Source: Oscarella lobularis
Lineage: Eukaryota > Porifera > Homoscleromorpha > Homosclerophorida > Oscarellidae
Assembly: GCF_947507565.1 (NCBI RefSeq)
Contig: NC_089180.1
Span: 1,364,001 to 1,428,000, forward strand
Reading direction: 5' to 3'
Length of the DNA stretch: 64,000 nt
Of the stretch, positions 13,024-24,907 are shown piece after piece. Under the pieces are notes generated by a model, which was not told where the DNA came from, made no database searches, and was given only the letters and a program-made list of their open reading frames with translations. Positions within the stretch are counted from its first letter, which is position 1. Each line of letters begins with the position of its first letter. Position numbers and translations under genes: made by a program.

Positions 13024-13521
13024 CTACCTCTTCTCAAGCGAAGGGCCCTTATCGTCATCAGATCGCTGTTTTTTGGATTTCTTAGATGGACTATCGAACG
13101 AGATATCGATATCGAACGAAGAAGAGAAACCTGGGTCTCGACCCGACTGACGCTGTAATAAACAGGACAGATTGAACGTCACGGAAACGACGACACTAAT
13201 CTATTTCGTGATACCTTATTGCTGGTCTCGACGACGTCGACCTCCTCGATTTGCATTGCCGCTGATCCCTCGTCAGAAGGAAAGTCTTTTTCCGCAAATT
13301 TTATTCCGACGTCTTCGGCGGACGCCGCAGCGTCTTCAGGTTCCGCAAGAGAAAAATCGCCGCTGTCCGAGTCCGTTTCCATCTCCGCTTCGGTGGTTTG
13401 GTTCTGACGCTTTGCAGGCGAATCCGAATTGGATTTATCGTCGTCGATTTCCCCGACGAGATACGGATAGCAAATGACGTAGACAGACCAATGTGAATTG
13501 CTATTCCAAAGAATTACCGGT
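13024..13521 (-). CDS. Acidic nuclear-type protein, C-terminal part, cut by the gap
   Basis: Two minus-strand exons. The upstream one reads out of the N gap as YPYLVGEIDDDKSNSDSPAK, METDSDSGDFSLAEPEDAAA and KFAEKDFPSDEGS. After an intron (about 13160-13215) the last exon reads RQSGRDPGFSSSFDIDISF and SPSKKSKKQRSDDDKGP, with the stop at 13024-13026. The Ser/Asp/Glu-rich tail with a basic KKSKKQR cluster is typical of a nuclear protein with casein-kinase-2 sites. The family is not recognised, and the start lies in or beyond the gap. Confidence 0.45.
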
Positions 13522-13721
13522 NNNNNNNNNNNNNNNNNNNNNNNNNNNNNNNNNNNNNNNNNNNNNNNNNNNNNNNNNNNNNNNNNNNNNNNNNNNNNNN
13601 NNNNNNNNNNNNNNNNNNNNNNNNNNNNNNNNNNNNNNNNNNNNNNNNNNNNNNNNNNNNNNNNNNNNNNNNNNNNNNNNNNNNNNNNNNNNNNNNNNNN
13701 NNNNNNNNNNNNNNNNNNNNN
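13522..13721. other. Assembly gap of exactly 200 N
   Basis: The fixed size indicates a scaffolding placeholder rather than a measured distance. It stops at the edge of a palindromic repeat cluster. Confidence 0.99.
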
Positions 13722-14242
13722 AGTCTGGGCAACTTTGTACTGAGCGGCGGTTCCTTTGTCGTAATTGGATTACACATTACGTCACTCCTTTCGCATAGGC
13801 ACGCGACTTCCCGAACCCTGTTGGGAAGCAGCCGAAGACGTCATGGCCGCTAATGATGGCTTTTATGCTCTAACGTTGTTCGTTCAAACAAGAACGATTG
13901 CTTCGTGATGGCCATCAGGCTAACGCTAACGTTGCGCTACACGGTGGTAATTTGATAATGAAGCTCGTCGCTGGATTGTCCACTCTCTCAGCGAGGCTCG
14001 TCGCTGATTGGTTTATTGGCGACAAAGGAACCGCCGTTCGTAAGGGAGTTGCCCAGACCCTCTCTCGCCGCTTTAGCGCGCGCGAGAAGGGTCTGGGTTT
14101 CCGAGGCTACAGTGCGGGGTAGTCAGGTCACCTGACCCTTGCACGTGACCGTGGCATAGGGTCAGGTGACCTGACTACTCCCAGTAGTGGACGCGCTAAA
14201 GCGCGCTTCACTACGGGAGAGCCTGGCTTGCGAGGCTACATG
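13722..14242. mobile_element. Cluster of palindromic MITE-like sequences
   Basis: The first bases after the gap (AGTCTGGGCAACT, then GCGGCGGTTCCTTTGTCG) recur in reverse complement at about 14012-14058, giving an imperfect terminal-repeat pair of roughly 45 bp around 340 bp. Adjoining it is a hairpin at 14053-14097 (CCAGACCCT...AGGGTCTGG), then a 58-bp palindrome at 14120-14177 made of two opposed TAGTCAGGTCACCTGACCCT ends, then a hairpin around 14188-14217 (GTAGTG..CGCGCT..AGCGCG..CACTAC). GAGGCTAC occurs on both flanks (about 14100 and 14235). No coding capacity is visible. Confidence 0.75.
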
Positions 14243-14389
14243 TATGGCGAGAAGAGGAGATCGTTCGCCGGTAGTCAACAAAAAACGAAGGAAAGTTATC
14301 CCCAAGATAAATAGTAAGGCGCAGCATGGCCTGTCTGAAGTATTTAACGCAGAGGCTTACGTTAGCGTCAATGTAGCTAGCTAGCTGGT

Positions 14390-14900
14390 CGTTGAACTGG
14401 AGAGCTCGAGACTGAGCTGCTGGAGAGTGTTTGACATGTTCCGGGATTATGGCATATTGTAGTATGAAATTCTGTATTGATCCTTCTACGCAAGATGGCG
14501 GCGTCCAATTGACGGCGATCGTTTGATCTGACGTCGATGGTGACAATCGCGGAGTTTCCGGCTTTGGTGACGGGGCGGGGGAGCGTTCTAGAGGCCGTTG
14601 CTATGGACGCGGGCCCGTATCCGACGCACGTTAGCACAGCCACGGTGAAGAGAGAGTGAAGAGTACGGTGAAGAGTTACGGTGAAGGTATAATTCGTGAT
14701 TCGTGAATGAATCAAGTCGGAGACGACCGTTGGGCGTTGAATTCGCGCTTCGCTGAAGACGACGTTGTTGAGAGCGCTGTGATGACGTTGAGCGGCGCCG
14801 ACGGATAGTCGCATGGAGGGTTGGCGCTGATTGAATTGCTTTTGGAGCAGAATTCGCCGTTTGAGTCTTCGGTGCACAATTCCACTTGATAAAGGTATGG
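14390..14900 (-). pseudogene. Fibronectin type III domain fragment
   Basis: The minus strand reads NYTFTVTLHRTLHSLFTVAV then TCVGYGPASIATASRTLP, the end of one FN3 domain (the GYGPAS turn is typical). After a one-base shift in a C-run at about 14570 it continues SPKPETPRLSPSTSDQTIAV then NWTPPSCVEGSIQNFILQYA, the start of the next FN3. Both domains belong to a receptor- or adhesion-type ectodomain. The frame is broken and no flanking domains are visible, so this is a relic. Confidence 0.7.
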
Positions 14901-14944
14901 GCGCGTACGTGCAGGCGTTGACGAAATTATGCGCGAGGCAGAAA

Positions 14945-15389
14945 GAAAAATTGGCGCGTGCAGACTGGGTATGACCTATCACGTGCTCGACCTATCACGT
15001 GCTCGACCTCGTTGGCCACCGATTTGGTTACGCGAATTCCGACAACGAGCGGTACTCTACTGCGAATCGACAAAGCGAGCTCCAAGCAATAAAGTAGATA
15101 AGGAAAACGCCATGTGCAAAATATACGGGAGCCGAAGAAACAAAGTTGCCCGTAATCCATAGCGGTAAAAACACTGCAACACAAATGAAACTATATTACT
15201 TAATCTTTTTCGATAAAGCAGAAATAGCACAATAAAGAGATGTTTAATTAAAGTAACGTCACGGCCAAAAAATGTACCGCACGCAATAAAACAACAGAGC
15301 AGGCAAGGGCGGCGATTGCTACTACTAACTAAGAGCAAATTCATTCTCCCTACCCTTTTCCGGACGTCCCATCAATTCGGAGCGAAATT
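14945..15389. other. No gene recognised
   Basis: Only short, featureless open frames. The 12-bp direct duplication CCTATCACGTGC at about 14970-15005 is the only structure noticed. Confidence 0.5.
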
Positions 15390-18300
15390 TCATCGTACTT
15401 GGACCTGCAGAAAAAGGGCGATCTCACAAATCAATTTATAAATTTTATACCAACAACCGGCAAACCTCCAAAGGCAGCATATCCTTTCCAAAGAGCGCTT
15501 CTCATCCAAGGCCAGATCCAATTCTTTCTGCAAAGACATTAGAATGCATAGCATATCCATAGGGGTCAGACTTACCCTCAACTCCTCGCACGCGGCCGCT
15601 TCCGATACAGCGCTCACCGTGTTGTGTCGAAAAAATACTAAAAACTGAATTAGTGCACTGAAAAAAATAGATTTACAAATGCTTACCTTTTCCTTCCCCT
15701 GACTCTTGACCGGACCGGCCAGCAGCCAATTCCTTTTGGAGTCGTTCGTTTTCTTTAATCAAGCCGTTCAATTCTGAACGCATTCTCTCCAGTTTAGATC
15801 TCGCCTCGCCTACAAGAGTCTTCTAGGTGAGGTGCTCAATCTTTCGAGGGTGATTTACTTTTCAAAGCCTTGTTCTGGAAAATGAGTTTATCATTCTGGC
15901 GTTGTAGGACCTCTTGAAATTGCGAGTATCCTTCGATTTCTGCTTCCAATACTTCAATTTTATCAGCGGCTGCAACAAAAAAAACGTAGACGCGAAAATA
16001 GCGATTTTTTGCTAGATTCTTACTATCAATCTTCTCGTCCTTTATAAAAAATAAAATATTTCAAAATCGGTGCTTAGGTTAGCGTCAAAAAAAACTTACT
16101 TCTAGTTTGTCAATTGTAGTCGTCAGCAAATCCTTCTCTCGGTCCCATTCGTCTAAAAAATCATAAATGGCAATAATTTGACGTAAGACAGCCGCTACAC
16201 GTACCGCCCATAGAATTCATCATATCCTCGTATCTTTTTATAAAAACTTCGACGGCTTCGACCACTCTGGCACCCGTGTAATCTTAAAAACAAACAAACA
16301 AACAAACAAGCAAACGCGTACTCGCACAACAATAATATATATCTAGACAAACAAGCTCACTTTCGTTTTCCTTCATCTTCGCTTTCAAGACTTCGTCCGC
16401 TTTCTCTTTCTCGCCTGTTCACAACACAAATATCATTGAAGAAAAAACGCTCTATTTTAATGACTTACTTTGAAGTTGAGCGCGATGTTTCTTCACTAAT
16501 TCGTCAATGTCGGCATTGAATTTCGACTGAAGAGCCGTCATCTCTCGTCTCGCCTGTTTCTCAGCGAGTTCGTATTCCAGCTTTTGAAAATACATGGATT
16601 GCGCCTAATACATGGTAGTGTTGATATAGATCAATTTAATTAATCAAAGGTTTTTACTTTACCTTTGCTTTCCAGTCTTCTAGCGTCTTCGTCCAGCGTT
16701 CGTCCTGTCTCTTGAGCTCTTCATGGAGCGCTTTCACCTAATAAGTAAATCATATTATTAGCAAATATTCCTGTGCATACTGTACCCTTTCTTGGAGGAC
16801 TTGATTGCTTTCTAGGAGCGTATCGTCAGCCACCTGCTGCTTAAATCAGACGAAATTTATTCTAATAAACAGGTTGTGCTCATCTCTTTACCTTGTATTC
16901 TGATAGGTCCGCCAGTTGTGGAGAGCTTGGTTCTACGTGCGTTTTGGAGATCAGGTGTTCTCCCTTTAGGGACGAACGAGATGAAAATTTTTCCTTTTTC
17001 TCAACTCCAGCACAATTGTCGTAGTCGTCGTCATCAACGTCTTCCAGCTGGCCAATTGCGAAAATCTGTCGTCTCGGTGCCACCTATAATATTAGAGAAA
17101 CTAGACATATTTAATTAAAGAGTAGAAAAACGTTGAGACAAATCTTCGATTTTTTGCTTTCCCCACTTGACTTTTTGCTGTCGCAGTGAAGAATCAATTT
17201 TTGAAGCTGAGCGATTTTCGCCTCTTTTTCTTCAAGCTACAGAAAAATGATAAATCTCCGAAAATATTTCTGCGACGTAGTACTGTACTTGCTTAGCGCG
17301 AGCTTGGTCCAATTCTTGAGCCAACTACGTAAGGAAAAAAATCCGTTTACCTTCTATATATCTCCGTTTTTTATCGTCAAGTTCAACCTGTTCCTTTTCA
17401 CGCAGAAGACTGGCTATTCCAGACTCGCTCCTAACCTAAATAAGTAAAAGTTCAATTCATACAAGAGATTCAAAATAAAGACATGTTTTACAATGTCTAA
17501 TTCCTTCTTTAGACCGCTGATCTCCTTCTTATGCAGTTTCAGCAAGGCCTGGTCGGACAGAACCTAAAAAACAAATTTTTAAAAATCAATACTCAAATGA
17601 AAATACACGTAAGTTTCTACCTGGTTAACTTCCGGTTTATTTTTGATTGTCTTGGCTCTCGAGGCGAACTGAACATTGGTGATAATTTATTACTTTTTTT
17701 TCTAATAATCGTTTTCTTTACTCTTAGAGTTCCGTGGGTTTCGTCGAGCGACGACGGCGCCACCGTGCAAATGATTCCCGTTCTAGCGTTTCCTCCGAGA
17801 GACGTCTGCAGAATCCTGGTGAGCTTGCTCTCGCGAAACGACAGATAACAGCCCCTACAATAAGATCAGTAAAGAACTAAGACACTGTGCTCAAATGTGT
17901 ACTGGTCTCCTTCGCAGAGCTTCTCTATCACATTTCTCAAGAAGAGAAGACTCTCGTAGATAAATCCGCCCTCTTTTAATCGACTCCCTAAAAGCCATTA
18001 TTCAATTTTATTTATTTATTTATTTGTTTACGTTACCTTGAGCTCCTGTCTGGTTTGCTCGCTCTGATCCAGCGAGATCTACCAGGTTCTTCAAAGATAC
18101 AAAACGTATAGGGAATTTGTTTTGAAAAAACCGTTTTCTGGTGTACCAGCTTTGCAACGTTCACTGCACCGCTCATCGAGTCTCGTTTGTCACGACTCTC
18201 GACAACCTAAACGTAATAGCAAATAAAAGTGAACTAATAATAATAATCAAAAATATATATTTGTTACTAGTGTAAAAATTGTGTGCGAGCGAGAACTCCT

Positions 18301-19316
18301 TTCGTTCACGTTCGTCTCGCCGAAATGACGATTATCTTTGAAACAAAATGTCACTTTTCGAATTAAAATTATTAGTTGTGCACAACTGACGTTCTCCGCG
18401 TTGAATGAGATCCAGTGCCATCTCTCGACTCAACAAAATCTCTTCGGTACAATCAGCAACATATACTCCCCTCTATGTTTTATTAATTTCTATTGCTCAA
18501 TTTAATTTTTTTAGTGACGTACCTGCGGGCTCATGTGAATTTTTAATTTCTTATTCTCTGGATTCAAAAGATCTTTAATCGCCTTTTTAATTAATCGAAA
18601 GTCAGTCACAAGACAAGCAAATAATCCTAATCCATCCCGAGTACTAACTTCATTGTAAATTTCAATATAGGACGCTCTAAGAAGAAATTCTCGTCCGCTA
18701 CACTAAATATAAGAAATGACGTCACGTCAAAAGAGATGATAATTTAGAAGTGTCACCTCCTGATCTATGTAATCGAAGACCTCCTGCATTGCCAAGAGAA
18801 CATCGTCTTCGTTTCCGTTCTCACCCATCATAGTGTGCGTCTTTCCTGAGGCCGTTTGACGATGAGCAAAAACAGTGCCTATAAATAAATAAATATTTGA
18901 TTATTTTTTCTTACCGTTGAATGCCTTTAGGACTGAAAGAACGATTCCCTGAGCCGACTTTTCGTATACTTCCACATTCGATATGTCGCCGGAAAACACG
19001 TGATCTGCTCGCGAAAATTCGACCCTCAAGACGACGATTTCGTCGTCGCAAAGCCTCACCGAACGTCGTTCTGCGCGATCGTCGGTCCGTCCGTTTCACA
19101 AAGAATCTCGCTCGCTTCCCTAAAATTAAAACGCGAACCGTTTTCGATCTCTCTCGAGCGACAGGGGCTTTTGCATCGTCTCTCGCCCCCTACGAAACGC
19201 TCTACAGTCTCGAAGAGTCCGCGTCGCGACGACGCGAAATCGACTCGCGTTCTTTTCCGACTTGATTACCTTTTCGTCGGCGGCCAGACGCGCACCGCAA
19301 CCTTTATAACGTCCAT
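15390..19316 (-). pseudogene. Kinesin-7 (CENP-E-like) motor, frameshifted near the N-terminus
   Basis: About 20 minus-strand exons with short introns. The first (ATG 19316-19314) reads MDVIKVAVRVWPPTKR. Next come NVEVYEKSAQGIVLSVLKAF (near 18930), the P-loop exon FAHRQTASGKTHTMMG (near 18850), GVYVADCTEEILLSREMAL, switch I NRHFGETNVNERSSRSH (near 18320), switch II NLVDLAGSERANQTGAQ (near 18050), [19 protein letters not shown] (near 17830) and the neck [18 protein letters not shown] (near 17640), then a long coiled coil to 15390. CENP-E-type kinesins carry chromosomes to microtubule plus ends. Oddities: a one-base frame change in exon 2 near 19080 (between ETDGPTIAQND and RLCDDEIVVL), and His-Arg where the P-loop normally has Tyr-Gly (FAYGQT). 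The rest is open, so either a recent pseudogene or one sequence error. Confidence 0.75.
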
Positions 19317-19379
19317 CGACAGACCGTACGAAACACAAAGAGAGCGTCGGTGCGCTTTTCAAAAAAGATAGAAGCGGGC

Positions 19380-20030
19380 GCTAATTGGTCGTGCGTGTAG
19401 GCACGTGATAGGCTCCCGGATAGCGAAGCGAAGGCTTTCATTCATTCATTCATTTACCAAACCCGTATTGTTGCTGCGCGAAATTCCGCGAAATATACAA
19501 AAAATACTTCTTACATTGCCAAATACCAAAACCACTATCCCCTCGACACTCCACATCACATAGAAAGCAGCTGAAAAGCTCTCCAAAGCGAAAGCAACGA
19601 CATAATAAATTAGAAATCAGTCCAAAGCTAAAAATAAACCAATACCTCATGCTACTTCCTGCTGCTCGACCCCCTTCCTATACAACAAAAGAAAACCAAA
19701 GCCCCTATAACACGTAAAACTCAAGTGCACTTATCTGATAAAACCCCCCCTGAATGAGCTCTACAGATGGAATAACACTAAACCATAAAGATAAATAACT
19801 CTACATCGATCCTCCTAAAAACGTACTATCGACAGATAAACCTTCATCCCCACCCGTGAATTGTCCTGAACCTCCTAGCCCAAGAAAACCTTTTTTCCCC
19901 TAAAAAAAGAAAAATAAATAAATAAATAACCCCATCTACAGAAATAAAGAAAACGATGAATCCGTGAGAAAAACAACAATAAAACCATGCACAGGGTCAC
20001 AGTTTAAGTCGCATGCTAGGGGGTCCCTGT
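19380..20030. other. No gene recognised
   Basis: AT-rich intergenic DNA between the kinesin start and the ASCC3 fragment, with a short CATT repeat (about 19438-19454) and an AAATA repeat (about 19912-19930). Confidence 0.5.
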
Positions 20031-20392
20031 ACCTTTTTCGCTCCGTATGGTATCCCATGGATTGAGATGCATGCGAACGAAGAAATACGTGTAACTGAGC
20101 CACTGCACGGCTTCTTCGACGTTTCCCACCGTTCCCAAAGCGACCTAGTGTAGAAAAAAAATTGGAACTCCTCTCATTGGTCACAATAGGAAGCAATTTA
20201 CCTCCGCATTGAGATTATCGATGAGGCGACCGGTGAATTGACTTTCGATCGGGTGTTGTTGCGTCAAAAGAGAAAGATAATGGGACAGCTTGTCGTTCGC
20301 CGACGCTGTCGTGGACGGCAAGCGCGGCCTAAGATCTGCAGCACGTCGAGTATCCCTAAATCAACGAAAGCGCCCTTGGTCGAATCATACAG
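20030..20392 (-). pseudogene. ASCC3: ASCC3 Ski2-like helicase fragment
   Basis: Three minus-strand pieces match the end of the first helicase cassette of ASCC3, a DNA/RNA helicase of the ASC-1 complex. They read [20 protein letters not shown] then GRACRP (motif VI region, 20390-20330), [20 protein letters not shown] then LIDNLNAE (20300-20205), and [20 protein letters not shown] then VRMHLNPWD (20150-20050). The canonical GRAGRPQFD is altered to GRACRP, and the following strand (normally about 12 residues) is lost with a frame change. Nothing of the remaining 2,000 residues is present. The related Brr2/SNRNP200 is a less likely source. Confidence 0.8.
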
Positions 20393-21055
20393 TTGAGTTC
20401 TTTAAGGAGAGAAATATATATAACCTATGTAACCGTCCACAATGCCTCCATAACCTTTATGAGTGAATTCCAAAGCCGAACTGGAAGAGTTCTCGATTGC
20501 GAGACTTCGCAACCTGAGAGAAAGAAACGTCGTTCAAAAAGTGGGAGACGGATTTTCAGGGTTCTTACGTTGATCGCGTTCACGGCGAAATCGCAGTCGT
20601 CCGATACGTGGAATTCTCGTCGAAACGTTCGAAATGAACGATTTCTTGGCAACTTGCCGAGACTCGACACGGTGAGAAGATTGGGTTTAGTAGGAGTCGG
20701 AGTCGGAGTCGCCTCTTTCTTCTCGAAATCTGCACTGAAACGATTAGAAGAGACGACGGGAGAGCTTTTCTTTACCTGCGATTATGTCCTCCTCAAGTGG
20801 ATTTTCGTCTTCTTGTATTCGACGGCGTCCGCACTGATGAGAGAAGCGCGATTTTTCGACGAAATCCCCAATGAGGAGCCCCACCTCACCTCAAACACGA
20901 TCCAGCGAAGCACTTTGACGTACTTTTTTCGTGTATGCCAAAGGTGATGCCCGTCGACGCAGGAAAAAGGATTACCGCAAAGACAAAGACGAGGAAAGCA
21001 ACGGCTCAATCATTTTTTAACTTAGCGCGCTCGGGCGACATGTCAGTGACGTCAC
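20393..21055 (-). other. Unresolved gene-like sequence
   Basis: The minus strand has spliceable open pieces, for example ENSSSSALEFTHKGYGGIVD, EKKEATPTPTPTKPNLL and FSHQCGRRRIQEDENPLEED, between plausible GT-AG sites. They may be part of one gene upstream of the ASCC3 piece or of an unrelated one. I recognise no family. Confidence 0.25.
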
Positions 21056-21061
21056 CTCCTA

Positions 21062-23007
21062 CACGTAGATGTAGATGTAGATGTAGATGTTTTATTTTAG
21101 TACGGAAAAACCATTAGCTCAGAGGCCAATCTTCCTGGTACCGTACATTAACTAGAGATAAATTAAGCCACTAAAATTAAATATATCAATTTTCAGAATT
21201 ATAAAAATTTGAGTCTGATTTTAAAAGCTGCCAAATCCTTTATTTCTCTTAGATCGGCAGGCAGCGAGTTCCATAACTTCTGCGCACGATAGGCCGTCGA
21301 CTTTTTCCAAGCCTCAGTTCGAGGCCTATCAACGCAAACACCAGATGACGATAGCCTAGTGCCGTAATTATAGTTTGAAATCGCCTTAAAGAAGCGCCCA
21401 ATCAAAGGGGAAGACGCTGAAAATAAGGCTCGATGAGCAAATTGGCCAAGTTGAGAGCAGTGCCGGGACGAATAGGATCGCAGACGATACTTTGAAAATA
21501 GATGTTTCAAGCCACCTGCAGCATCAGTGCGATCACGGTAGGTTAGGTCTTCCAGAACTCTCTTTTCAATCCGCAGCAGACGACTCTGGATGCCCGCCGA
21601 TCCATTACTCCAGACAACAGAGCCATAATCAAGACCCGGTTGGATGACAGACTTCACCAGAGCCAAGCGAGCCTTTTCTGAAAGCAGACGATGGCAGCGG
21701 TAGAACATTCCCAAATTACGTCCTGCTTTACTCATGACAGACGAGACATGATCTTTCCAGCATAGATTAGAATCAAAGATAATGCCAAGATATCTTGCTG
21801 AACTAGCCGAAGGCACGACTTCAGAGCCAATCCTGATGGAAGGAGAGCCTGCTGATTTTTTCCGAAAAGGAGGGTAAATGACAAAATCCGATTTTCGGCC
21901 ATTCAGAGACATAAAATTTTCTTTATACCAGTTAGACACAGAATCCACCTCTGACTGAAGAACTGACAAAACTTTAACCTCAGAATTAGAATTCTGACTC
22001 GAGTATATGCAGGCATCATCGGCATACAAGATGATGGATGAACGATTTGAAATACAATCCGGCAGCCCGCCCGTAAAGAAGTTGAATAGCAGCGGACCGA
22101 GCTTTGACCCTTGAGGAACACCCCTCCGAATTTGACACTTTCGCGACGAGCAGCCTGCCACCTGAACAACTTGAAACCTATTCGACAGGTAGGACGTGAG
22201 CCACTTAAGAGCAATGCCGTTAACACCCTTAAGGGAGAGTTTGCGAAGCAGAAGGTCATGATCCACTGTATCAAAAGCTTTTCGCACATCCAGAAAAACC
22301 GAGCCCGACCAGGAGCCATTATCCTTTGACTTAGCTAGATCACATGCTAGGATAGAAGCAGCATCTTGAGTTGACCTATTTCTTCTGAAACCAAATTGAC
22401 AGTCCGGAAGTAATGCATTATCCTCAAAGTAACAACTGAGGCTCCTAAAAACAAACTCCTCCAGAACTTTCGAGATAATCAGCAGCAACGAAACTGGCCG
22501 ATAATTTGCAGGATCAGAACGTGGACCTGATTTATAAACCGGTGACACCTTGGCACACTTCCAATCTTCCGGGAAGACACCAGTGGAAAGAGAGTTGTTA
22601 AACAGTGATGATAACGAAGACGCAATGCCAATTTCATCCAAGCCAGATGCCTTTGACGGATTGAGCCCGCGCAATAGAGTTAGAACATCGTCTTCAGAAA
22701 CTCTTGGAAAGCGTGTAAAATCAAGAGCAGTAAAGAGAGATAGACATGACAAGGAGCTGGTACTATCATGGTCAGAGTCAACAGAGCCAACAACAGAACT
22801 GAAATGCTTTGAAAGAGATGAAACAGAGGGCAGCTGTGTATTCGCCACTCGTTGACGACCAGAGAGATGATTAATCACTTTCCAGAAAGCCGAAGGATTC
22901 GATTGTAAAGAGGTTAACTTTTCTTTGAAGAAGTCATTTTTTGCATGTCGAAGAGCAAACTTTACACGATTTCTCAGCTCCTTAAATGACATGTTGTAAT
23001 AAACCAC
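21062..23007 (-). mobile_element. CR1/Jockey-group LINE, 5'-truncated, with reverse transcriptase ORF
   Basis: One open frame (first ATG at about 22992, stop at 21199) encodes roughly 597 aa of a non-LTR reverse transcriptase. Visible motifs are SPVYKSGPRSDPANYRPVSL, the catalytic-palm strand SVFLDVRKAFDTVDHDLL, RGVPQGSKLGPLLF, the active site YADDACIYSS and a C-terminal domain with LVKSVIQPGLDYGSVVWSN. The endonuclease ORF part is missing at the 5' side. Compared with relatives, about 15 residues are gone in frame between SKASGLDEI and ASSLSSLFNNSLSTG, in the fingers region, so activity is doubtful. The 3' end on this strand finishes in a microsatellite tail of CATCTA units at 21062-21093, as CR1-group elements do. 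Confidence 0.9.
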
Positions 23008-23077
23008 GTAATGCCTCCTTAACTATAGATAGCTGCTAGTTTCAAAGCAAGTACAGTAGAGGCACTGAAGGCCTGTA

Positions 23078-23165
23078 CATCGATCGATCTCGGATCGATC
23101 GGCCTAGCGATCGATCTTGATCGGCTCACTGATCGATCGGCACAGCGATCGATCTTCGACCGATC
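23078..23165. repeat. GATCGATC-rich palindromic tract
   Basis: At least eight overlapping ATCGATCGAT/GATCGATC palindromes, spaced 15-25 bp apart, just upstream of the RecQ-like gene. They could be subterminal repeats or a promoter element of the mobile unit that follows. No matching copy was found at its other end. Confidence 0.8.
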
Positions 23166-23400
23166 GATCTTCGGGATAAAGGCACTTTTTTCTTTACAAT
23201 TCTGCTATACGGGGGTTCGCGATTTAGATACTGTGACGTCACGTTTTTTCGGTACACGGTACACGAGCAATGGATTTGTTTGCCCTATCACAGACGTCCA
23301 ATTAGTTGACGTACATAATAAGATTTACCTGACGTCACAATGGTTTCACTGCGCACGTAGAGTCCGAGGCTCCGAAGGCAACCTCCGATCGTCTGCAATG

Positions 23401-24907
23401 AGCCTTCGCTTTGACGACGCGATACGAAAAGCCTGCGAACCATTCGGCGTAACCATGTACGCCGAACAGAAATCCTGCGTCGAGAATCTCTTGGCGAAGC
23501 GCGACGTTTTCGCCTGCATGCCCACCGGATATGGCAAGTCATTGATTTATCACGCTTTGCCAACAGTGGCAAAGCTTATGGGCCACTCCAGCAATCCTGC
23601 AGTCATTGTAGTTAGTCCGCTGATAGCGCTCATGCGCGAGCAAGTGACGTCCTTGCGCGAGAAAGGCATAGCGGCCGCCCAGATCGGTCATTCGGACGCT
23701 GAAAACGATGCTGTGATCTCTGGCCAGGCTACTGTTATCTACGGTAGTCCAGAAATTCTTCTCGACAACGACCTTTGGCGAAGAACAGTGGCAGGTCCTA
23801 GCGTCAAGCCTCGTTTGGCAGCCCTTGTTGTTGACGAGGTTCATACCGTGGCGCAATGGTATATCTACATTTATTTATTTTTTCGTTTTTTATCACTTTT
23901 GTTTCACCATTCAGGGGAATGAAAAGCGGTGCAAAACAGCCATTTCGAGTATTTTTCGGAAAAATTGGCGAACTTCGAAGCCTAGTAGGCAGTGCACCCG
24001 TCCTAGCACTTACGGCTACTGCAACGCGAGCCACTCGTGCAGCGATAAAAGCGAATTTGGGAATGCATGACTGCTTCACTGTAACGGTCAGCCCCGACCG
24101 CCCCAACATAAAACTCCGTCGTTGCATCATAGGTCCTAATGCCAGGCAGATATTTATTCCTCTCATTTGCCGGCTAAAAGAAAAACAGGTTGCTTGTGAA
24201 CGTGCTTTCATATACTGCAGAACAATAACTCTGTGTTCGGATCTCTTTGCCATTTTTCACTACGAATTAGGAGAGCATGGTTATTGGCCAGAGGGTGCCT
24301 CTAGGACTGTAAAAAATCGGCTCTTTGGAATGTTCCATTCCGGCTCCGCTGTAGAAACGAAAGAATGCATTTTGGAGTCACTTGCAGAAGAGAACGGAGT
24401 TTGTAGGGTTGTTATTTGTACCAGCGCTTTAGGTATGGGAGTGAACGTGAAAGGCCTTACAACCGTAGTACATTACGGACCTCCCCACTCTGTTGATGAG
24501 TACCTGCAAGAGCAGGACGCGACGGACGTCCAAGCCAGGCTATCTTACTGTGGAATCGGAGCCTTAGTCGAAATTGTTCTGTTGAAATGAAGAAATATCT
24601 TTGCACCAATGACATCTGCTATCGAAGTATGATTATGAGTTACTTCGGCGTCGATAAAAGTCGGTGTGATATTGCACCAGTGCTGCGACGTGTGTCTGAG
24701 CAAAAAGAATTATATGCCTTTCATATTACGTCAATAATTAGTAATGCTGAACACATCTTCACTCATCAAGATATCCAATTTTTTGTTCCTGTCAAGTTCA
24801 GTGCTTGTCATGCAAGAAACATTTTAAGAGTGTTTACGGAAACATTTGGAGACACGGTTTCAGACAGTGAAAGCGACGATGATTTGGACGAATGCATATC
24901 AGTGTAG
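23401..24907 (+). pseudogene. RecQ-like SF2 helicase of a mobile element, frameshifted
   Basis: The ATG at 23398-23400 opens MSLRFDDAIRKACEPFGVTM. Motifs are Walker A MPTGYGKSLIYHALP, IVVSPLIALMREQV, motif II VVDEVHTVAQW (a DEVH box split by an intron at about 23858-23916), VLALTATATRATR, AFIYCRTITLCSDL and ICTSALGMGVNVKG. In motif VI the canonical RecQ signature is disrupted: after VDEYLQEQ the frame moves to GRDGRPSQAILLWNRS at about 24512, losing the first Gly-Arg-Ala. A RecQ-type Zn region follows (CTNDICYRSMIMSYFG) with its stop at 24905-24907. The gene converges on, and overlaps by 9 bp, the DUF6589-like gene, so the two form one unit. Activity is unlikely as read. Confidence 0.85.

Noticed and set aside
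13493-13798. Open frames running across the N gap
   Set aside because: They are created by untranslated N codons and have no sequence support.
14120-14177. The 58-bp palindrome as a complete minimal transposon insertion
   Set aside because: The 9 bp on each side (AGTGCGGGG and CTCCCAGTA) do not match, so no target-site duplication supports it.
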